Below, one piece after another: positions 48,111 through 59,260 of a stretch of DNA of 64,000 bases. The position numbers and the translations under genes were made by a program. Every line of letters begins with the position of its first letter. Position 1 is the stretch's first letter. Under the pieces are notes generated by a model. It made no database searches, was not told the origin of the DNA, and saw nothing but the letters and a program-made list of their open reading frames with translations. The stretch is from positions 29,352,427 through 29,416,426 of the forward strand of contig OX442315.1 of assembly GCA_949358305.1 (NCBI GenBank). The letters run 5' to 3'. This DNA comes from Strigamia acuminata. Taxonomy: Eukaryota; Arthropoda; Chilopoda; Geophilomorpha; Linotaeniidae.

Positions 48111-48363
48111 ATACCGAATTTTACCGATTAAGAGTCGCCCTCAAATAGTAACCGCAGCTGAGACGCCAAGAATACCGTATTTTCGCAAAAGTACGGTATT
48201 GTTTCCGTATTTAACCTCACGGACGATGAACGTACGCTTCGTTGAAACGTTCAGACTTCGTTTGTTACAACAAACAAATGTAACAAACGAAAAACCGAAA
48301 TTGTAATTGCTGACAAAAAGTTTTGAATAAGAGCCGCGGCTCTTAATCGATAAAATACGGTAT
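48111..48363. mobile_element. Foldback MITE-like element
   Basis: About 253 bp bounded by imperfect inverted repeats: left ATACCGAATTTTACCGATTA and on, right end its near complement, with about 24 of the first 27 bases matching. Inside are two further palindromes: AATACCGTA/TACGGTATT (48171-48200) and CGTTTGTTAC/GTAACAAACG (48259-48289). ATA flanks both ends and may be the target duplication. No coding capacity. Confidence 0.65.
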
Positions 48364-48642
48364 ATAAATATACCTTAAAAAAAAATTAAAAAATTAAAAA
48401 ATTCCTATCTGTTGATATATTAAAGGAATGTGAAGTTTAATTAGTGGTTATATCTGGTTTTATCTTCGATTTTAAAATTTATTTGCCATTTTGAATTAAT
48501 TTGAAACCACACAAAATCAATTTAGCTGTTAACTATAAATAACCGGTCACCTTTATACCGCCCCCACGTGACCTGCTCGCGACACAGTAGGAGAGAATAT
48601 TAATGAGGCCCATTCATGTCCATCCATTCTGTTTACACTGCT

Positions 48643-48659
48643 GCCACCAGATGGCGACA
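48643..48659 (+). promoter_or_regulatory. CTCF-like motif
   Basis: GCCACCAGATGGCGACA matches the CTCF core (CCACYAGRKGGC) closely. A motif match alone does not prove binding. Confidence 0.35.
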
Positions 48660-50296
48660 CATTCGTCACGTTCCCATTGTGCGAACAATAACAAGAAAGC
48701 TGCAGCAAATGACCACCCGTCTGTTTTTGCTTCTTATCTCCATTTTTCGCACAACCTCACACGAATCGTTACTTTTAGCATTAATCTCTCTTAGAATCTT
48801 CACACTAGAAGATTAAAGAAAATTATTGATTGATTGATGCACATATCCCAGACCTAACTAATAGAAGAAATGAAAACAAAAATTAAAGAAAACTAAAAAA
48901 AAAAAAAATAATAAATAATGGTTTTAACATTATAGACATCTAATAATAATAATAAAGTGATTTTAATAACGACATTGGCGCTCTAAACTACAAAAAATAA
49001 ATCAAAAGCATAAGCCTTTGGATCCAACGATCACCTGTAGTCTGGATGTCCCAGTATGACACTAGACTAATGGACTTGACAGCAATACAGATCGAAATTA
49101 TGGGTTTACCACCTGTTGTAGAACAGACGGTCAACGTCTATTCTGTTGAAGAAGAGATAATCAACGTTAAGTTACAACTTCGCTTACAGTTTCATAATTG
49201 TTTGACCACTGAAGATGATCGTTTAATTAAAAGGCCTACGGTTTTTATTTATTGTTTTTTAGTTTCGACTTAAGAGTGCCATTAATGTCACTAAAATCAC
49301 TTTATGGTTTTGACATCGAGTTAATTGCCCCTTTAAAAAAAAGCATTAGCTAAATTATTGGCTAGATAATCTCAGTGAAGCAAGATGGAAGCTGACACAT
49401 GCAAACCTGCATGGGTAAACCTCCAAACGAATGGCTTCTTTCATTTTTAAACATTCATCCAAATCCCTTATTTATTTACCTGTTTTCTTTAACGATCCCT
49501 GTATTGCCCGCAATTTGTAAACAACATGAAGTGAAACTGTGTATAGTGTAACCAACTGATTACTCATCGAGACAAGAAATAAGAGAAGTAAAAAGCCACC
49601 TCAACTTAATCAGTATTATACCCGACATACCCAATCAATTCGGTAAAAGATATAGTGACAGCCAATCAGCTCTCATTTGTAGCAACAGAGTAATCAGGAT
49701 AGACACACCTGACTAATTCCATTCTAAGAGCACGTGACAGTGGAGAAATGGCCAACCGAAGAAAAAGACAAAATTAAGTCAACAATTTTTTTTCTCTTTA
49801 ACTTTACAGTTTCTATAATTCTATTTCGCATTAAAACTTTAGAAAATTCTCCAAAACATCCTAAAAAATTGTTTTGAAACACACGAAAATCATAAATAGC
49901 AAATGAAAGCAAAGTTTTCCCTACTAAAACATTGATCATTGACAGTAAGCAAATAAATAAACAATAAATTACAAAGAAATCCGAGGAATACTAATTGAAT
50001 ATATTAATAATAATAATATAAAAAAGCCCAGCAATCAATAAACTTTGTGTTATTGTGTTATCAATAAACAGAGAACAGAATTTGGCACAATTTCGTGTAA
50101 AATAATAATCACAATAATAACGATCTGTAGCAAGTGTGCAAAGACCAAAATATTCATTTTACTGCTCCCAGACAGTAACACAAAAAGAAATCAAAAATTT
50201 TATATATTGTCACATCCATTACTTGAATGAAGTATTTCACTTAGAGCCTCCTTCTTTTACAGAACGAAAAAAGAAAACAAACGGCTTATTCTTGCA

Positions 50297-50500
50297 CTAC
50301 AAACTTAACCCCTGTTTGGAATCTGGGTGGTTGCGGGTGTACTGACGCCATGTTGGAAAGCGGTTATGGAATGAAACAGCGTCGTGAATGACCATCATAA
50401 AGTCGGGGGCCGGCTGCACGTGCTTTATGGATCCATAAAGATAAATTCCCAGCAGCCACAACAAGAAGCGAGTGTGCAACTCAACTGGAAACGGATCCAT
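50297..50500 (-). other. Candidate first coding exon (signal-peptide-like)
   Basis: A minus-strand frame from an ATG at 50500 encodes a leader-like start (HTRFLLWLLGIYLYG) followed by VQPAPDFMM. It could be the Fas1 first exon: a phase-0 donor after DFMM would give DFMM-FFELIE. That donor (ATG|GTCATT) and the alternative (CAC|GTGCAG) are both weak, and other donors give the wrong phase. It might instead start another gene or be chance. Confidence 0.3.
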
Positions 50501-53500
50501 ATTGCAACCGAGGAAACTTCAAAACGTTAAAGAAAAAGAAAAAAGAAAAAAGAAAAAAAAAAAATTACTAGGATTATTATGCAAACTGAGAGACCACAGA
50601 GCATTATAGGATTGATACTCGTATTCACCTTCCCACTTTCACGTTTCTTACTGCTGTTTTATTCATAATTACATCTGCTTCCAAGTTTCTCTCGCCAACA
50701 ACTAACTCACTCTGTTCTCACTTTCATATCTCAGCTGTTTATTCCAATCTACGATATAAAATTACCATTTCTAAATTACATTCTTGCCGTCTCAGAAGAT
50801 TTAACCTCCACAGCCCTACATTTTTTCTGCTTAGTCCTTTTCTTCTAGCTTTCTGCTTTGTTCCTACTTATCTGTCTCGACTTACACCCTTTGCGACATA
50901 ATCAGATCTTTCCTTTTTTCCCCAACGCTTTTTCTCCTCCTCCCTTTATTGTTTTTGCAGCTTCCTTAAGGCGCACACTACTTGTCTTCGGACTTATGCT
51001 GACATTCTTTTAAGCACTTTTTTTCCTCTTTGCCTCCTTTCATGTATCCCTGCAGACGTTCTGGCGTAATACCGGCAGTTAAAATTATTGTTCTCTGGCA
51101 CCACCAGCCTATTACCGCCCCGCAGTACTGGACAGAATTGTCACCAACTTCTAACATTTCTGTTGAAAAATTCATCCCAACACTCCGCCATCTATCTGAA
51201 CGTCGACAACTACACGAGACAAACATTTCCGCATGCTCTCTCGGGATTAAAAAAAAGGTTGAAAAAAAAGTGAAGAAAAAAGTTGACAAGATGTGTATTT
51301 TATACTTTTGTTTGGAAAGGAAAAAGTGAGAAAACGACAGATACGCGTAAGCTTCGAATCACTGGTGATGTGCGTTACATATTAACAACATTATTGACTA
51401 CATACTAAAAAGGAAAAGAAATTTTTTTTTTCAAATGTTAAAAGATAAATGATCTTGGCCGTTAGCAGCAGCGTTATTTTCGGACTGCATCTACCATCGT
51501 TGCTCCACTAAAAAAGCAGTTTATAAATCGATATTGGATAATTTTAAAAAGATTGGATTTTTACTGATTCTTAAGTCAATTGAATTTTGAATGGAAACAG
51601 CTGATCGCGCGCTCTGATTGACTATTCATTACTCTGAGGAAATACTGTCGTTGTTTTTCATTCTAATTCTTTAAAAATCTTGTTACAGTTTCTACAAAAT
51701 ATCCCACACACGATTTAGTTTATAAAATGATTAAACTAACAATAAAAGGAGAATTAAACGCTCAATTTGCGTAATTTATGTAGTTTAAAAGATTAATAAT
51801 TACTGCAGACTGCAGTATTTTCTAAATTATAATTTAAATTCAATTTAAGAAAAAAACAACTCGTTAGCTCAGATTAACATCGCCTTGCATTTGCCTTCAT
51901 TGACAATAATTTGAAGAATGCATCATGAAACCCTGCAGTGTTTGTGGTAGGCACTTTTCCCTCTTGACATAACTATAAACGTGGTGGAAAAGTCATAAGT
52001 CGGCAGTCAAAACAAGTTCTCCACTATTTATTCCACGAAATAAAAACGAAAATGGCGACGATTATTACCATATTCGCATGATATACGATGCGTCTATAAC
52101 ACATTCCACAAATATAAAATTAAAATTTCAAGTTTCTAATTTAAAATTTGCATCAACAACCCATAAAATCATCTCATTATAATACGTATTGACCGTGCAA
52201 AACCACAAATTGAGATTCAAAAGTTCAATACAACGTACTCCCTGATTATAAACTTAACCTTGCATAATCCTTTGGCATTCAAATAAGACTCAACGCCTAC
52301 ATAATTAGATCACGAGTAAAGAGAAATGAGAATACCCGCTGTCTTATGTTCCAAGCATAATACTTCAACATTAACCGAACTTAATAACTTAATAAGCATA
52401 AAATAAAAAAAAAAATAAAAAAAAAAAATAGAAAATCGATCACAATCCATCACACGAGCGAAAAAACAAAGTTAATCCAATGTTAAGCTTAGAGCAAACT
52501 AGATTGACCACATAAACGTCATGCCAAACTCGATTAAATTATTTCAAAGCATGTTGTGCGTAGAATGCACTCACTTTAAAACCTTCAAAGCGAAAAGCAT
52601 AAAATAATGGCAATGACATAATGATTTGTTCGATGGCAAGCACCACTTGAAGCTAATGGAGTCAGTCTTGGCCGATTATACTAATTAACCAATCGCAGGC
52701 AATTAAATCAGAACCCTTTACTCGTGGCGTACTGGATTGCTTCGTTAGCCAGCACAGTTGTTTTCTACGTTGAGAAATGTACAATTATATTTTCCATTTA
52801 ACAAATGTCAAAAGCAATGCGAAGTCCCTCGCCATCTCCGAGTTTCCGCCAAATCCGTTGTGACAACGCGCTTAAGGTTGCTCCCACACATTAGATTAAT
52901 GGCAAATGGAAAAAGATATAGTTACTATATAGAGTTCCTCAGAAATAAGAAATTGTATTGCTATATTTCACTTTTCATTTATCAACTGCACGAAAACGTG
53001 TATTTTCAAATGTCGCCCAGCTCGGAAGGCGTTCTGAGAAATGTGCTTGGAAATGCATTAAAATAAAATTTGCACACAAATTCTCACCTTTATCAGTTCA
53101 ATTAAACAGTTCTCCCGGGATAAGCAAATGATCTTTCCTTATCTCGTCAAGTGAAGATTCAATAGTGACGAAAGAATTTGATGAAATAAGGGATCGGAAA
53201 CTGCAAGCTCCTTTTATGTTCAGCCACAAGAAGAGGTTAATTAACGCGGGTTGCAACATAATTAATGAACCGTTGCTCGGCTGTTTAGTAAGAAGTGTCA
53301 ATGGAACAATGTTGCCTCATCATTGTTGCCAATTAACAACTTGTCAATCAGGTATTTTTACAAAAATGAACAAGTAATGCCATTGATTATTCTCGCTCTC
53401 AGTCCCTAATAGAAATTTACATGCAATTTCTTTTCTTCCTGTGCTTTTATCCCTAATCTCAAACACAAATATTTCATACTCAGAAAATTATTTGCGCACA

Positions 53501-54796
53501 AAACCCACGATGCGATAAAAATGTTCAAAAAAAAAATTTCCATCTCATTTATTAAATTCAAACAAAAAAATTATAGAAACAACTTCATTCCTATTTATAC
53601 GCTCTTGTTCATGTTTCCATTCCGTGCTCTCTTCCTTCCCTCACTTGAATACATTGTCATTGCTATTATCATCTTTTACTAGGGCCGATCCAATTTCTCT
53701 TTGCACGAAGATGGAGCTCGCGTGGCTTGAAGCACAATACTTTGAGGGTGACATATTTGCACAATCCTGTCATAATTTAATTTCCACTATACCAGACCAA
53801 AAAAAAAAAAAAGAAAAAAAAAAGAAAAAGAAAAAAGGGACAACAGTAGTATATATCCGCAGATCTCCATAGCAACACTCTCTGGTTTCCTTGGCAACGT
53901 GATGGTGGCTAACTTCCTGCTTGGCTCTTATCTTGCCAATGTTTCTTCCTGTGTATGTTTAAATTTAGAAGTCCTTTCTAGGGTTTCCATCTTTCAACAA
54001 ACAAGTGCAACAACCAAAGTTAAAAACATAAATCAGACTAAAAGAAACAAAAAAAAATTCTTTTATAATTTAAATGGTTGCATGAAAAAAATATCCAAAA
54101 ATAATTTTAACTTTCCCAATCCCTCGATGTCGATTTCTCAAAAGACAGCAAAGTTTTGAGATCAGAATTTGTTTACTTTTGCAGGCAGCGATACACCATC
54201 GATTGATGCAATTTCCTGCTTACCAATAAATTCTAAATTTAACAGTTTGCCACAACCGCACCCGATTCATTTATGCCCCAACCACATCAATCAAGCCGCA
54301 CAAAATCATCAATAAAATAAATATATAAATCACTGTGGAAACTCGTTATAAAAAAAAGTAAAACTGATTTTTTCCTCTTTTATCACCCATTCGAAAAAAA
54401 TTCATATTGAATGCCATGAAGCACTCAGCGTAGCATAGCAATAATCCATTCCAATTGCTTTCAACCATTTGTGAAATTGCCATTTCTGTACTTAAAACTC
54501 AAGCAGGTCAAATGCATCAATCATTGAAACGAAAATCAATCCGTTTAGTATGTAGCGTAATTGCCTTCACCTACGGGTCATCTATTCAAAGTATAATGTA
54601 ATTAACTGCAATTCTCTTGATGATGCTCTGTGCAATTTTCAATATTGGCTCCAAATTGCTATTTGTGTGAATTACAAAATTAAACAGAAAAAACAGTGCA
54701 CTATATGCAATAAGCACTCACGGGTATCTGAAACTAAGTAGTAAACATCACTCTCAAAGATTTTTTGCGACCTGGGTACACGCGACAGGGATTTCA
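50501..54796. other. Non-coding region, purine tracts
   Basis: Long plus-strand A/G runs at about 50525-50570 and 53798-53842, A runs at about 52405-52430, and a pyrimidine-rich stretch at 50620-50960. Short frames (for example 50978-51289 minus, 52758-53066 plus) have no family or splice support. Confidence 0.4.
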
Positions 54797-55550
54797 TTAG
54801 GTGCATTCAATCTTCAAAAGACGAGCTGACTTATTCGTCTGAAATCACTTCTCTAAAGAGGATATGACGTTTTTTATGACACATCTCTGAAAACCATCTT
54901 AAGAGAATTCAAAGAAGTGGATTAAAATTAAGTGTTATTGAAATCATTTCATTAGGTGCATTCAAAGTCAAATGGCTGATCTGATTGAATTAGCTGAACT
55001 GGCTTAAATGACTTATGGGTGACCAGAAGTGATGTCATTTTCGTCAGAGTCAGCATAAGTCATCTGTGATAAGTCAAAGTATGATAAGTCTCCCCATCTG
55101 TAACTTATCGACTTATCACTTGACGTATGTCAGCTATTCAACATGGACACCCATAACTAAAAGAAAATCAACTAAAAATACAACTCCAAAGAAAGAAATC
55201 GTTACAAAAATTCAACAAATGAAGAATAAATAACATTTGTCCATTATTGGATGAAAAACCATATTCAGAAAAATATATAATTTTGTGTATTGTTGTTTAA
55301 TAGTACACATGCTTATTATTTAAACTTTAATGCTAACAGAAACATTTAATTTATTTGTTTGTGTTGCATTAAACATTTCAACAATAAACAATTTAACATC
55401 AGCATACGTGTGCCCGATTCGTTAAAAATGACTTATTGGGTTTGGATTATGGAATTCTTTTTTATGCATTAACATTTTTTTGACTTACCATAAGTCAAAT
55501 TAGACTTATGACTGTCAACGCACCTATTGACTTATAGAAGTGACTTATCT
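54797..55550. mobile_element. Non-autonomous DNA transposon-like region with ATAAGTC subterminal motifs
   Basis: Two direct copies of a TTTCATTAGGTGCATTCA segment (about 54803 and 54957) face an inverted GCACCTA (about 55521-55527), giving inverted ends of the form TAGGTGC. Between and around them ATAAGTC or its complement GACTTAT occurs about eleven times (for example 55010, 55055, 55069, 55084, 55430, 55490, 55503). Dense short subterminal repeats at both ends are typical of transposase-binding regions. No coding capacity is seen. Confidence 0.5.
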
Positions 55551-55829
55551 CTTCGATTGGTTTATTACACATTCACAGATGATCAATCAACAATTCATGT
55601 TTTTAAGTGATTTAAGGAGAAGTAAATTTGTCTTTTGAAGTTTAAATGCACTTATTTAGTTAGCGATAAGCATTTTAAAATAGTAAACATCACTTTGGAA
55701 TATTCTTTTGCGATTGAATGTGGCAACACTATCCATCAGGATAGGTCATCAGGATTGGTTCGATTTCTAGTTTTGTATGTCTGATCAGCTCTCATAACAA
55801 TACATGGATTTTATTTAGTTAGAGTTTTG

Positions 55830-55930
55830 CAGTGGTGGGCATGATTCGCGGTACTGTACCAGTACCGGAATTAAAAATTTTAAAAACACCGTGAGTTTTT
55901 GTGATACATCTCACGGTACCTGAGATCTTG
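55830..55930 (+). mobile_element. hAT-like terminal sequence
   Basis: The string CAGTGGTGGGCA (about 55830) is a common form of hAT terminal repeat. It is followed by palindromic GGTACTGTACC and an ACCGTGAG/CTCACGGT stem (55888-55917). A partly matching inverted ATGCCCACC occurs near 57047, but no 8-bp duplication was found, so the extent is unclear. Confidence 0.3.
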
Positions 55931-57802
55931 CGAAATCATAAAAAAGCCGCTGTTTACACAAGCCCTGCTATAAGCCCCCTCTCACAGAGCCTGTAGATTC
56001 CACTGAATATAAACCACTGAAGATGACCGGTAACGGTTGAATTTGAAAGTCCTTTGGGATTTTTAGTCAAAAAACGTGAATTGTATTTGTCATTTAAAAT
56101 CAATACTTTATCAAATCAAAAAAAGCGAAACGTGTTAGAAATAGAAGTTTTGTATTGTATTGTATTTGATACTTAGCATGGTCATGACCCCTTTGAATGC
56201 CTGTGTGGGGTATTAAGCCATGCAAGCCACGATCTGTGGGCCGACATTCTCCAAGACCCAACCTTGCATTTGCACCGAGAACTGGGAAAACCACAGAAAA
56301 TTCAGTTGGAGGCAGTGGCAGATGTTCTTGCCGTAGAAACAGTACCTTAATGTATCCCATAAGTGTACAAATTGAGTTCCACGACGTAATAATTCAATCT
56401 TGAGTGTGAAAATTGACTTTCATACACCTTATTAGTCAATAGAAGTGATGACCAAGAATTCAAACATTTACAATTTTGTTAGTAGATCAGATAAAACCAG
56501 TCCCGCTATTACTATGACGCAATGCGTATGCACATTAAAGATATCATTAAGACAATTTCCATCAATTAAGCGAAATTAAATTCTCGATCGAGACGATTCA
56601 CGTTGCAATTTCAACATTTTTGTGCAAAAATCGCAGTGTCTAATCCCGCCAGTATTGAATATTTAATGAATTTTATTAATTAAACAACATCTAATTAAAA
56701 CAAATTGAAGCTTTATATTTTTGATCCCAAAATAAACATTTATCTCTCATATATCTTACAGCTTACAGACAGTGCCAGTCTAATGCCCTTTAATTTGTTG
56801 GCATTTTCCCACCTTATATCTTCATTAGTTTCAACTGCCTGATTGATCACTGATCATAATCACCAAGGGATTTGCAACATCGTTATCTTTTTTTTATTCT
56901 CTGCCCTGTACCTTCCTAGGGAATGCAACAAAAATCCAATAGCAATCAACTAAGGTAACTAATCTATTAACTTTCCAACCAAAACAATCAACAAACTTGT
57001 GTTCTGTAACCTGATACATTGCCTGTAGAAAGTCTCCAATGAGACGTCTTGTCCATGCCCACCTTCTTCAATAAACATCTTATATTACTTTATCCAGATT
57101 AAAATTACGCTTTATCATTCCAATGCATATCTTCCCACTTGTGCATGTGCATATGTGCACAATCTTAGTTTTCCAGGTGCAATCACATTTTTCCTGGCAT
57201 AAGCATGTGTGTTAACACTGATTTCAATACGCCACCTTGTGTATAAAGGTGCCAAAACAGTGTACGGCACTCCCTTTTATGGTGTTTTGTGTTATAAATA
57301 TTAAATTATCTTATTAATAATTGAAAAAGAATTCGAAGTTAGTCATTATATTTTTTGAGAAATAAAAGTTAGAAGCCTCAATTGATTTTCAGAAAAAAAA
57401 GGATTACAATTATTTGTGGAAAGCTTAATATATGCATTACGTAAACTAGATTTGGATTAGAATTTGTTAATCTGTATTTACATGTAAAAAAGATAATTCT
57501 TTGTGCTTAGCAAAGGTGCTTGTGCTTGCGGCAAGCCCCAACTGTATGTGACATCTGCGAGCGCCAGGCATTGTACACGCTGCTCTTGTACTGTATATCT
57601 TGAGTGAGCATGACCAGTTGTGTTATCATCAACAGCACCTGCCGAGGATTACCAGAGGAATTGTAAAAGTGCTTTAGCTAATAGATTTAAGAGGTGAGAA
57701 CAAATATTCACTGGCTGCATTCGAAAAGTCATTTAGTTGTATACACACACAGCCAGCAATTGAAAACAAGCTAAAAAGGCAGCCATTTTGGAACAATTAC
57801 AG

Positions 57803-57955
57803 TAGGTGCATTCATAAAGTAATTTAGACTAAACAGCATTTAAAACAACGTATTGGAGTTTATTTTTAAACTGCTTGTCTCAATCTAACTGCAAAAAATG
57901 GCGACATTTAAACAACAAAACATATTTAACTGCTAGTTAAACATGCATTTGTGAG
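57803..57955 (+). repeat. Dispersed repeat, copy 1 (TAGGTGCATTCA family)
   Basis: Begins TAGGTGCATTCATAAAGTAA and is collinear with the block at 62112, sharing segments such as TTTAAACTGCTTGTCTC and GTTAAACATG. It differs by substitutions and several small indels. It shares its first 12 bases with the ends of the 54.8 kb element, so one family is likely. Confidence 0.65.
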
Positions 57956-58679
57956 TGCTACTCGTGCAAATATTTTAAAAGGTAGTTGGTATAAATGACA
58001 TATCGAATGCAGAGTTAGATAAAACATTGGTTGCATTTCAATCTGTAGTCTCAAATAAGAACTTCACATAAACTGACAATTGACAGACAATCCAAAACAC
58101 TAGCGTACACCATTTTCGGCCATTGTTATATAACCACAATATGTTAAACGAGCAGTGCTAAAATAAGAAACTCCCTATACAAATATGTAAATATTTTTTT
58201 TTACAAATGATCTTGTAGAGACAAAAACAAGTTTGCAGATCGTGAAAATAATCATGTGCAAACATATAAGACGAACTTCTGCCTTTCGGTTACAAATAAA
58301 TGACCAAGTCAAGTCATGAATGCATAAAATGCATAAAATATTCCATTTCCACTAAAAGAAAAGACAAAAAAAAACCCAAAACCTGAACAAAAATGTACAT
58401 CTACATTTAAAAAATAATGATAATTGATGCCAATTAAACCAAACGTAATTTAATTTAATTACTTCTAATAACTTTCAATTAAAGCAAACGCTTACACTAA
58501 TACACGAGAAAAATGATTCCAACAGGGGACTAAAAACCCATTATAAAAGTAGCAAATTTAAATAACAACATTCGATCTGAGTAAAACATCTTAAACGCAC
58601 CTCCTTCCTTCCTTACATTGCTAATTTACTTCCACTAAAAGAATTGGAATGCCCTTTTTATCTGGCCAGAAACCAAGTC

Positions 58680-59260
58680 TCATTCAAATTCTACTTGTGC
58701 TAATGACCAATCTTGCTCAATTCCTGCAGGGATTAAGTGCCAGAAACAATTTACAAATAAGCAACTACTAAACTTGTCGCCATCCCGGTACCCACCTAAG
58801 GTCACCTCATTACACGTGCACCTCATTGTCTTGCAACGACTTTTGGACACAATAGACCCCAATTTGTAGCCAAAGGGGTTTGTCATCAAGAGGAGGAGGT
58901 TGCAGTCCATCCACTATTGTGTATTTGATGGGGATTTTCGCGGGAATTACGCATGCTTTTGGTGGCACCTATTTGGTGGTAAGGCGGGTGGTGGAGGGAT
59001 TGCTTCCTTATCTCGCCAGTACAGCAGTCTCCATGACCTCTCTATTCCATTTATACAGAAAATGGAGTCTTGCAATGAGCAGGAATGATGGGTGGTGTTA
59101 TCACAATGTTGACCACCCCTCAATTCATAGCCCCCCACCTCCATTGATAGTCCGTCTGTCCTCCTATCAACACCCCATGGATTTGTCATCCCGAGATAAG
59201 GGTGGTACATGACAAACAATAAAATCGCGCAACTAATGGTAAAAAAAACCTCAAAATGCA
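58680..59260. other. GC-richer, low-repeat island, no gene call
   Basis: This stretch is clearly richer in G+C than its surroundings, with overlapping frames on both strands (58880-59212 plus, 58947-59261 minus). Neither shows a domain or usable splice pair. It may be a conserved regulatory block or an unrecognised exon. Confidence 0.25.

Larger units (their letters stand above)
45757..50296. other. Non-coding region with hairpin and foldback element
   Basis: Apart from the hairpin at 46451, the foldback element at 48111 and the CTCF-like motif at 48643, this stretch holds only short unsupported frames and AT-rich DNA. Confidence 0.4.

Noticed and set aside
50978-51289. Minus-strand frame containing YCGAVIGWW...TIILTAG, loosely like the start of a trypsin-type protease
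   Set aside because: The catalytic His and the usual TAAHC are absent, no further protease motifs or exons are seen nearby, and the rest is low complexity.
56100-56403. Overlapping frames on both strands with a minus-strand AATAC-type tail
   Set aside because: More likely a short interspersed repeat than a gene; the evidence for a specific SINE class is too weak to call.
58880-59212. 110-codon plus-strand frame
   Set aside because: Unusual composition explains the lack of stops; the opposite strand is open too, and no domain or splice partner is visible.
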